Below, one piece after another: positions 1 through 5,012 of a stretch of 6,620 bases of DNA. A program made the position numbers and the translations under genes. Source of the stretch: Deltaproteobacteria bacterium (lineage in GTDB: Bacteria; Desulfobacterota_C; Deferrisomatia; Deferrisomatales; JACRMM01); contig JACRCS010000339.1 of assembly GCA_016218905.1 (NCBI GenBank), positions 1-6,620 on the forward strand, written 5' to 3'. Every line of letters starts with the position of its first letter. The stretch's first letter is position 1. The notes beneath the pieces are model-generated. The model did no database searches. It saw nothing but the letters and a program-made list of their open reading frames with translations, and was not told where the DNA came from.

Positions 1-1442
1 GGAAAGACTTCCTTGCGCACCGCCATGTCCACCACCGGAAGCTCGGGCGGTCCCTCCAGGCCGTACGCCGCCTTGAGGTCGATGTCACCGGGGAGGGAGC
101 CGAGGATCTCTCGCGCCAGTCGGGGGGAGGCCTGCCGGTAGCGGAGGCGCACTTTCACCGTCACTTGTTCGCCGCTCTTCGGGAAGGGCACCCCGAAGTG
201 GAAGTCCCGAAAGCCCTTCGCCGGGATGGAGTCCACCCGGGGCAGCGAGCGAACGGCCCAGGGATCGACTGCGGGCCGGGAGCTCTCGTCCCGCCCTTCG
301 GTCCCCAGGAGCCGAGCGCCCGGCTCGAGCTCTCCGTCTTCCAAGAGTTGGCCGCTCGCCATCAGGACCGTCCCGCTGCGATCGGTCGCGATCACTTCGA
401 GCCAGAGCTGCCGGATGTTCGTCAGGTGGGTCGGCAGGCCGTGCCCGGCGCGCGTGTTCTTCACGCGGACCCGCACCTCCGAGAGCGCCCCCTGTTGGTA
501 AACGGCCGAGACGTCCAGCTCGGCGCAGGCCTGAAGCCGCTTCACCGCCGAATCGCGCTGTGCGCGCAGCTTCGCCGCGAGCCGCTCGTCTCCCGCCTTG
601 CGGGCGGAAGCCTCTGCCAGGCCGTACAGCAGGAAGTTCGCTCCACCGAAGCTGTGGCGGTACTCCTCGAGCTTGGGCCGCGTGAGGGTGTCGGCCACGC
701 GCTCGAAGGTCTCGTTGGCGACCATGTGGCAGTCCTGGCACTGGACTCCCTTCTGGGCGTAGGGGCTACCTTTCCACTCCTGGTACGTCGAGCCGAGGGG
801 CGAGTGCGCCCGATAGTGCGTCGACTGGTGGCAGGAGGCGCAGAGCTCAGCCTCCAGGTGGAGCGGGGACTGCACGCACTCGTGGAAGCCTCCCCCGCAG
901 TCCTCGTACGGTCGAAAGGGGCCGCGCTTCACGGGCACCGAGCCCGTTGGCCAGTCCCTTCCGGGCGCCAGCACGAGCGACGCGTTCTCCGGGTTCCGCG
1001 AAGGGGTCTGCTGGTGGGTCACGCCCGAGACCGAGTGGCAGACGTCGCAGGAGACGCCCGCCCGGGCCATGGCCCCGAGTCCGGCCACTCCCGCCCCGCG
1101 GATCTCCTCCGTCACGACTCCCGCCGGCGAGTGGCAGCCCACGCAGTTGCGGGAGTCCTGCCCGATCGCCTGTGTCGCCCTGTTGAGCTCCCCCTGGTAG
1201 ATGGGATCGACCCACGCCAGGGCGTGCGCCGAGCTGCTCCACTCTTCGTATTCCCGGCGATGGCAGGAACCGCACACGTCCGGGGGCGTGAAGGAAGTCT
1301 TGGAGGAAATCCATTGGAGGAGGCTCGGATAGAACGGATAGTCCGGAGGAACCCCGCCGGCCGGGTTCTCTCCCGGGTGAGCGGAGGTCGCGAGCGAGAG
1401 CCAAGCGAAGATCAGGGCGAGCGCTGTCGTGCTGGGACGCAT
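1..1442 (-). CDS. Secreted pentaheme c-type cytochrome (C-terminus cut by window edge)
   Basis: The frame is open from an ATG at 1442-1440 to the left edge, giving 480 residues with no stop; the 3' end is missing. The start is supported by GGAGG five bases upstream. Residues 1-21 look like a Sec signal peptide: Arg2, a hydrophobic core, and a cleavage site after Ala21. Five CXXCH heme-binding motifs follow: CGSCH 57-61, CVGCH 100-104, CDVCH 132-136, CASCH 201-205 and CQDCH 235-239. The heme domain ends near residue 240. A helical stretch follows (HSFGGAN near 263), then a beta-rich domain with NTRAGHGLPT near 329-338, a pattern I associate with multiheme cytochromes of the c554-like group. 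The likely role is electron transfer in the periplasm or at the cell surface; the partner is unknown. It lies 237 bp downstream of ubiX on the same strand, with hairpins between, so co-transcription with the carboxylase genes is uncertain. Confidence 0.9.
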   Translation of the reverse strand, partial: MRPSTTALALIFAWLSLATSAHPGENPAGGVPPDYPFYPSLLQWISSKTSFTPPDVCGSCHRREYEEWSSSAHALAWVDPIYQGELNRATQAIGQDSRNCVGCHSPAGVVTEEIRGAGVAGLGAMARAGVSCDVCHSVSGVTHQQTPSRNPENASLVLAPGRDWPTGSVPVKRGPFRPYEDCGGGFHECVQSPLHLEAELCASCHQSTHYRAHSPLGSTYQEWKGSPYAQKGVQCQDCHMVANETFERVADTLTRPKLEEYRHSFGGANFLLYGLAEASARKAGDERLAAKLRAQRDSAVKRLQACAELDVSAVYQQGALSEVRVRVKNTRAGHGLPTHLTNIRQLWLEVIATDRSGTVLMASGQLLEDGELEPGARLLGTEGRDESSRPAVDPWAVRSLPRVDSIPAKGFRDFHFGVPFPKSGEQVTVKVRLRYRQASPRLAREILGSLPGDIDLKAAYGLEGPPELPVVDMAVRKEVF

Positions 1443-1532
1443 CTCTACCTCCCTCCGACGGGGTCGAGGACCTTGGAAACGGTCGGGGAACGGGGGACGA
1501 TAATTGTCTACCAGTATGCTTGGTCAGGGAGG

Positions 1533-1564
1533 CTTCGAAATGGGGTGTACTACCCGATTCGAAG
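1533..1564. repeat. Inverted repeat in the leader region of the cytochrome gene
   Basis: The 7-bp arms CTTCGAA (1533-1539) and TTCGAAG (1558-1564) are perfect complements. Inside them GGGT (1543-1546) can pair with ACCC (1552-1555), giving a composite stem with an internal loop. It lies about 90 bp upstream of the cytochrome start codon. It could be a regulator-binding dyad or a structured leader. There is no U-run after it on the minus strand, so a terminator role is less likely. Confidence 0.5.
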
Positions 1565-1615
1565 TAGGGTTTGCGGAAGCTGCGGCGGCGGGATCACCCG
1601 TACCGAGGGAAGGAG

Positions 1616-1639
1616 GGGGCCCGCTGAGGCGCGGGCCCC
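1616..1639 (-). terminator. GC-rich hairpin after ubiX, possible terminator
   Basis: A perfect 9-bp stem, GGGGCCCGC with GCGGGCCCC, closes a 6-base loop. It begins about 37 bases after the ubiX stop in the direction of transcription. The following minus-strand bases are pyrimidine-rich (CTCCTTCCCTC) but not a clean U-run. It may end or attenuate the carboxylase transcript before the cytochrome gene. The stem itself is clear; the terminator role is inferred. Confidence 0.5.
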
Positions 1640-1650
1640 TGTCAGGACGA

Positions 1651-1680
1651 AGAACCCCCTCTCAGAGAACCCCCTCTCAG
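1651..1680. repeat. Perfect 15-bp tandem duplication across the ubiX stop codon
   Basis: AGAACCCCCTCTCAG occurs twice, back to back, at 1651-1665 and 1666-1680. The copy nearer ubiX contains its TGA stop (1679-1677), and the other lies just downstream. The identity suggests a recent slippage duplication. The duplication does not change the ubiX product. Confidence 0.85.
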
Positions 1681-2243
1681 GCGCCTTCCCACCTCCGGAA
1701 GAGCCTGTTGCCGACGCCGAGGGCGTCGAGGACCTTCCCCACGGTCTGGTCGATGATCTCCTGAAGGGTCTTTGGCCGGTGATAGAAGGCGACCATGGGC
1801 GGCAGGATGACCGCCCCGAGCTCGGCGGCCCGGCGCAAGAGGTCGAGGTGGCCCTTGTGCAGCGGGGTCTCCCGCGGGCAGAGGACGAGCCGGCGGCCTT
1901 CCTTCAGCGTGACGTCCGCTGCGCGGTTGAGGAGGTTGTCATTGTAGGAGTGCACGATCCCGGAGAGCGTCTTCATCGAGCATGGGACGACCGCCATACC
2001 GGCGGTCAGGAAGGAGCCGCTGGCGATGTTGGCGGCGATGTTCTCGATGTCGTGGACCTTGGTGGCGAGCTTCTCCACGTCGGCCACCTTCCAGTCAGTC
2101 TCGAGCTCGATGTTGCGGCGGCCCGGGTTCGTCAGTACGAGGTGGGTCTCCACATCCAGCTCCGAGAGAACCTGGAGCAGCCGCACTCCGTAGATCGCGC
2201 CGGTCGCGCCGGAGATGCCGACGACGAATCTCTTCTCCGCCAT
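1677..2243 (-). CDS. ubiX: UbiX-family flavin prenyltransferase
   Basis: The enzyme prenylates the flavin of reduced FMN with dimethylallyl phosphate, giving the prenyl-FMN cofactor needed by UbiD-type (de)carboxylases. At 188 aa it has the usual length of the family. Visible motifs are GISGATGA (9-16), SGSFLTAGMAVVPCSMKTL (75-93), NRAADVTLKEG (106-116), LVLCPRETPLH (119-129) and GAVILPPM-x-AFYHRP (143-157). By alignment to Pseudomonas UbiX from memory, Arg107, Lys114, Arg124, Glu125 and Tyr154 match known active-site residues. Lys170 stands where that enzyme has an Arg, and Thr14 where it has a Ser. GAGGG seven bases upstream supports the start. It is the last gene before the cytochrome and would supply cofactor to the two UbiD paralogues upstream. 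UbiX-like genes also occur in known phenol carboxylation clusters. Confidence 0.95.
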   Translation of the reverse strand: MAEKRFVVGISGATGAIYGVRLLQVLSELDVETHLVLTNPGRRNIELETDWKVADVEKLATKVHDIENIAANIASGSFLTAGMAVVPCSMKTLSGIVHSYNDNLLNRAADVTLKEGRRLVLCPRETPLHKGHLDLLRRAAELGAVILPPMVAFYHRPKTLQEIIDQTVGKVLDALGVGNRLFRRWEGA

Positions 2244-2389
2244 TCCGTTCCCTCACCTTCCGCAAGATCTCTTCGGCTCGCGATCGGGCGCCCGGCGCCG
2301 GCGCGGTCCGGTTCCAGCCCTCGATCCGCTCGTAGCCAGTGCGTCGATCGCCATCTTCGCGGTTCGGAAGCCCGAAGGGCAAGAGGGAT

Positions 2390-2482
2390 CTATGTCTTGG
2401 CCTCGAGCTCGAGGAGCCAGCCTCTCTCCCGGTAGCCGCGCAGCGCCTCCCTCAGGTCCCAAAGCGCCACGGCTAGCGCCAC
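2390..2482 (-). other. Possible 30-codon ORF overlapping the end of the gamma-subunit gene
   Basis: A GTG at 2482-2480 opens a 30-codon frame ending in TAG (2392-2390). It overlaps the last codons of the 85-aa gene in another frame. The visible part LWDLREALRGYRERGWLLE looks helical and protein-like rather than random. A neighbouring frame, around 2270-2340, also reads plausibly (a stretch like SRAEEILRKVRERNG) and runs into ubiX. There is no good Shine-Dalgarno, and GC-rich DNA often makes such frames. It could be a coupled microprotein, the remnant of a frameshifted small gene, or chance. Confidence 0.2.
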
Positions 2483-2730
2483 GCTTCCGGGATCTTGTCG
2501 ACGAACTCCACTACCTCGATGGACCAGGGCTGGCCCACCCACTGGCCACGGCCGAGCCGAGGCCAGAGGCGGTCGCGGTACTTATCCGGGTTGTTCGACA
2601 TCCTCGCCTTCACGCACCGACAGCAGTACTTGTCCCGGCCCGGGGTGAGATCGCGGATGGTCATCTCCTGCACCGTATCGAGCACGGCCTCTTCGAGGTC
2701 GGTCAGAATGAAAGTATCGTATTCGGCCAT
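2473..2730 (-). CDS. ppcC: Phenylphosphate carboxylase gamma-like small subunit
   Basis: This 85-aa protein (about 10 kDa) has the size of the small gamma subunit of Thauera phenylphosphate carboxylase, which belongs to the core that exchanges CO2 with 4-hydroxybenzoate. It has no signal peptide or membrane segment, so it should be cytoplasmic. The middle part, LTPGRDKY then NPDKYRDRLWPRLG and QWVGQPWSIEVVEF (about 28-76), is rich in aromatic and charged residues. Cys36, Cys37 and Cys39 form a tight CCxC cluster that could bind a metal. AGAGGA seven bases upstream supports the start. It follows the 482-aa UbiD gene after a repeat-filled 60-bp spacer, and ubiX comes next. The assignment rests on size, position and partial memory of the family. 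It does not resemble the VdcD-type small subunit of vanillate decarboxylases. Confidence 0.75.
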   Translation of the reverse strand: MAEYDTFILTDLEEAVLDTVQEMTIRDLTPGRDKYCCRCVKARMSNNPDKYRDRLWPRLGRGQWVGQPWSIEVVEFVDKIPEAWR

Positions 2731-2743
2731 GAGAGAGTCCTCT

Positions 2744-2785
2744 GTAATCAGTTATCAGTTAATTCCGGAATTCGGAATTCGGAAT
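2744..2785. repeat. Degenerate heptad repeat array between ppcA and ppcC
   Basis: Six consecutive 7-bp units fill the spacer: GTAATCA, GTTATCA, GTTAATT, CCGGAAT, TCGGAAT, TCGGAAT. The unit switches from a GTTATCA type to a TCGGAAT type without losing register. The array ends five bases from the ppcA stop and leaves only about 13 bases for the Shine-Dalgarno of the next gene. It is markedly more AT-rich than the flanking genes. Confidence 0.75.
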
Positions 2786-2790
2786 CGGGT

Positions 2791-4239
2791 CTAGTCCTTA
2801 AATCCGTAATTGTTCCAGTTCGCGAGCACCTTCTCCTTGATCTCCGCGGGGTAGGCCTTGTCGAAGGAGACCATGATCGGGATGTCGGACTTCTTCCAGT
2901 CCAGGGGCGTGAGGCAGTCGAAGAGCACCTTCGAGCCCTTGCCGATCTTCCGCTCCTGGATCGGCATGAACGGGTAGAGGGGCGTCCCGGCGGAGTTCTT
3001 GTACACGTGGATGCCTTCGACGGGGTGGCACTTGGTCGCGAGGGCGTGGATCACCTTGTCCTTGTCGTAGATGTCGGTCTCCTCGTCCACGACCACGGCC
3101 ATGTGGAACCAAGGACCGAGCTTGCTGCCGAAGATGAGCTGGGCGATCTGGCTCGCGATGCCCGCGTAGGCGTGGCGCGTGCCGATGACGACCAGGTGGT
3201 GCGTGGACTCGGGCCACATGAAGACGCCGGTGATCGGAATCCCCTGGCTGCGCAGGAGCTTGTCCATCTCGAGGCCGAGGGAGAAGGAGCGCAGGAGCTG
3301 ACCCTCGTCCGTCGGCGTGCCCATGCACGACACCGGCAGGATCGGGTTGTGCCGGTGGGTGATCGCCTTGACCCGGTACACCGTGCGCGGATCCCGGGGC
3401 GACGTCCGGTAGCCGGTGTACTCGCCGAAGGGCGCCTCCTCCAGGCTGACGTTCGGCAGGATCTCTCCCTCGATGATGATCTCCGCGTGGGCGGGGACCA
3501 TCAGGTCGCTCAGCTCGCACTTCACGAGCTCCACGCCCTCCCCCATGAGCATGCCGCAGAACTGGTCCTCCGGGATCTGGGCGGGCGCGCAGGCCGCGAT
3601 GCCCGCCAGCGGGTCCATGCCGATGACCGTAGCGAAGGGCATCGGCTGGTTTCGGGGCACGGCCTTGTTCCAGAACATCTTCCCCATGTCCGAGAAGGGC
3701 AGGACCGGCCCCACCATCGTCTTCTCGTCGAAGACCATCTGGCGGTACATCCCCCAGTTGATGTCGCCCGTGTCCGGGTCCTTGGCGACGATCATGTGCC
3801 AGGTCGAGAGATACCGGCCTCCGTCTCCCTCGTGGACCATGGGAGCGGGCAGGTCGAAGAGGTTCACGGCGTCCCCCGTGACGACGTTCTCCTTGCACGG
3901 CGCGGCGTTTCGCGGAACGATCACCGGCTTGTGCGGCGTTCCCCGGTCGGTCCGCTCCAGGTACGTCTTCGCGATCTGGGGGATCGGGGTCTCGGGGGGA
4001 AGCCCGAGGGAGATCGCCAACTTCCGGTACGTCGCCAGAGGAGCGCCGAAGGCCTCGAAGCCCGGGTAATCCTTGATCTTCTTGAAGTAGGGAGACGGCC
4101 CCTGCTTCTCGCAGACCCGGCGCACGATGGCTCCCATCTCCAGATCCCAGTCCACCTCCTGCTCCACCGTGACGAGATCGCCCGTTGCTTTCAGCGCCTC
4201 AATGAAGGCGCGATTGTCTTTGTAGTATCTGTGGGCCAT
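2791..4239 (-). CDS. ppcA: UbiD-family decarboxylase, phenylphosphate carboxylase alpha-like subunit
   Basis: A UbiD-family prenyl-FMN enzyme of 482 aa (about 54 kDa), near the size reported for the larger UbiD-like subunit. In phenol degraders this core attaches CO2 para to the oxygen of phenylphosphate, giving 4-hydroxybenzoate. Catalytic elements are visible: GGRYLST (140-146), DPDTGDINWGMYR (154-166) with Asn161 and Arg166, the Glu224 region before GMLMGEGVELVK, and EEAPFGEYTGY (267-277) with Glu268 and Glu273. Arg166, Glu268 and Glu273 match the Arg-Glu-Glu set of Fdc1; Asn161 and Glu224 match two of its three metal ligands. The third, a His, appears to be Asp184 or Ser183. GGAG five bases upstream supports the start. 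It lies between the HAD and small-subunit genes. The alpha versus beta label follows length and gene order and could be swapped; substrate specificity cannot be read from sequence alone. Confidence 0.85.
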   Translation of the reverse strand: MAHRYYKDNRAFIEALKATGDLVTVEQEVDWDLEMGAIVRRVCEKQGPSPYFKKIKDYPGFEAFGAPLATYRKLAISLGLPPETPIPQIAKTYLERTDRGTPHKPVIVPRNAAPCKENVVTGDAVNLFDLPAPMVHEGDGGRYLSTWHMIVAKDPDTGDINWGMYRQMVFDEKTMVGPVLPFSDMGKMFWNKAVPRNQPMPFATVIGMDPLAGIAACAPAQIPEDQFCGMLMGEGVELVKCELSDLMVPAHAEIIIEGEILPNVSLEEAPFGEYTGYRTSPRDPRTVYRVKAITHRHNPILPVSCMGTPTDEGQLLRSFSLGLEMDKLLRSQGIPITGVFMWPESTHHLVVIGTRHAYAGIASQIAQLIFGSKLGPWFHMAVVVDEETDIYDKDKVIHALATKCHPVEGIHVYKNSAGTPLYPFMPIQERKIGKGSKVLFDCLTPLDWKKSDIPIMVSFDKAYPAEIKEKVLANWNNYGFKD

Positions 4240-4250
4240 TGTAACTCCGA

Positions 4251-4359
4251 GCTGTTAGAGGTTAGCGGTTAGCAGTTAGGAGAAAACGCCTCCAGGTAAG
4301 TCCCTTCCCTGGTGTCCGTGAACTCCTAACAGCCAATACCTAATTGCTAAAAGCTGACT
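4251..4359. repeat. Opposed heptad repeat arms with inverted repeats between ppcD and ppcA
   Basis: One arm holds four units, GTTAGAG, GTTAGCG, GTTAGCA, GTTAGGA (4254-4281). The other holds five units in the opposite sense, CCTAACA, GCCAATA, CCTAATT, GCTAAAA, GCTGACT (4325-4359). Perfect 8-bp pairs join the arms: GCTGTTAG 4251-4258 with CTAACAGC 4326-4333, and alternatively GTTAGGAG 4275-4282 with CTCCTAAC 4323-4330. The roughly 40-bp centre is not heptameric, though CCAGG and CCTGG within it could pair. The array leaves only the Shine-Dalgarno of ppcA free and ends three bases from the ppcD stop. Confidence 0.75.
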
Positions 4360-4362
4360 TTC

Positions 4363-4905
4363 TCACCCCCACCCCTTGGACGAGACCTTGTCGACCAGGC
4401 CCTGCCACTTGCCCTGGGCCCGGAGGATGAACTCCGCGAGCTCCCGGAGGACGCCCTGGCCGCCGGCCCGCGTCGTCACCAGGTGGGAGATCTCCTGGAC
4501 CTCCGGCACTCCGTTCGCCGGCGAGACCGCGAAGCCGACCTGCTTCATCACGCCCATGTCGATGATCTCGTCGCCCACGAAGCAGATCTCGTCGAAGCCG
4601 ATGCCGACCTCCTCGGCGACCTCCTGCAGCTTGGCGCTCTTGTCCTTGGCCTGGATGACCTTCTTGATGCCGACCTCGGCGGCGCGGACCTCGACGATCC
4701 GAGACTTCCGCGTCATGAGCGCGACGTCCACCCCGAGCATCATGAGGCAGTTGGCCCCGAAGCCGTCGTCGTGGGCGAAGGCCTGAAACTTCACCCCTTC
4801 CTCGTTGTAGAGGATCATCCCGCTCGTGAGTACCCCGTGAACATCCAGGACGACGAGCTTGATCTTCTTGGCTCTCTCGATGGCATCCATCATGTTGTAA
4901 GGCAT
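4363..4905 (-). CDS. ppcD: KdsC-like HAD protein, phenylphosphate carboxylase delta-like subunit
   Basis: The protein is 180 aa (about 20 kDa), of the C0-type HAD fold shared with KDO-8-phosphate phosphatase. The matching delta subunit of Thauera phenylphosphate carboxylase is needed for use of phenylphosphate but not for the CO2 exchange of the core. Motif I is LDVHGVLTSG (20-29): the nucleophile Asp21 is kept, but the usual second Asp is His23. Motif II is MTRKS with Thr65; a motif III Lys is likely among residues 87-92; motif IV is FVGDEIID (109-116), where the family more often has GDD. No signal peptide is seen. GGAG ten bases upstream is a weak ribosome site; ATGs at codons 5 and 6 have none better. 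It sits between the two UbiD genes, which supports a subunit role rather than lipopolysaccharide synthesis; no Kdo genes are nearby. Confidence 0.8.
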   Translation of the reverse strand: MPYNMMDAIERAKKIKLVVLDVHGVLTSGMILYNEEGVKFQAFAHDDGFGANCLMMLGVDVALMTRKSRIVEVRAAEVGIKKVIQAKDKSAKLQEVAEEVGIGFDEICFVGDEIIDMGVMKQVGFAVSPANGVPEVQEISHLVTTRAGGQGVLRELAEFILRAQGKWQGLVDKVSSKGWG

Positions 4906-4919
4906 TGTCGCTTCGCTCC

Positions 4920-5011
4920 GTTATCGGTTATCGGTTATCAGTTGTCAGTTGTCAGTTTTCGGTCTTCGGCCCTTGAGACTGACTACCGAAAACCGAACAC
5001 CGAGAACCGCT
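4920..5011. repeat. Heptad repeat array with hairpin potential between ppcB and ppcD
   Basis: Seven units run in register from 4920: GTTATCG twice, GTTATCA, GTTGTCA twice, GTTTTCG, GTCTTCG (to 4968). After a short gap come four units in the opposite sense: TACCGAA, AACCGAA, CACCGAG, AACCGCT (4984-5011). GTTTTCGGT (4955-4963) and ACCGAAAAC (4985-4993) form a perfect 9-bp stem with a 21-base loop. The array ends one base from the ppcB stop codon and begins 15 bases from the ppcD start. Confidence 0.8.
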
Positions 5012-5012
5012 C

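Noticed and set aside
847..1404. Minus-strand frame of 185 codons inside the cytochrome region
   Set aside because: It is out of frame with the cytochrome gene, which has the signal peptide, ribosome site and five CXXCH motifs. This frame has none of them.
165..2435. Long plus-strand open frame (756 codons) across the cytochrome and ubiX genes
   Set aside because: It is antisense to two clear genes with heme and UbiX motifs. Its translation shows no family motif and crosses the intergenic hairpins. Such mirror frames are common in GC-rich DNA.
2473..2730. VdcD-like small subunit of a vanillate or hydroxybenzoate decarboxylase
   Set aside because: The VdcD type, as I recall it, has paired CxxC motifs and a different C-terminus. 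The presence of two UbiD genes and a HAD gene fits the phenylphosphate carboxylase layout better.
2215..4272. Long plus-strand open frame (685 codons) opposite ppcC and ppcA
   Set aside because: Antisense shadow of a recognised UbiD gene. Composition is dominated by His, Arg, Asp, Val and Leu, as expected from a reversed GC-rich gene.
4363..4905. Kdo-8-phosphate phosphatase (KdsC) of lipopolysaccharide synthesis
   Set aside because: Fold and motifs are related, but the gene is embedded between two UbiD genes with no Kdo genes nearby, and the second catalytic Asp is replaced.
4251..5011. CRISPR array
   Set aside because: Units are only 7 bp, contiguous and degenerate, without unique spacers between repeats.
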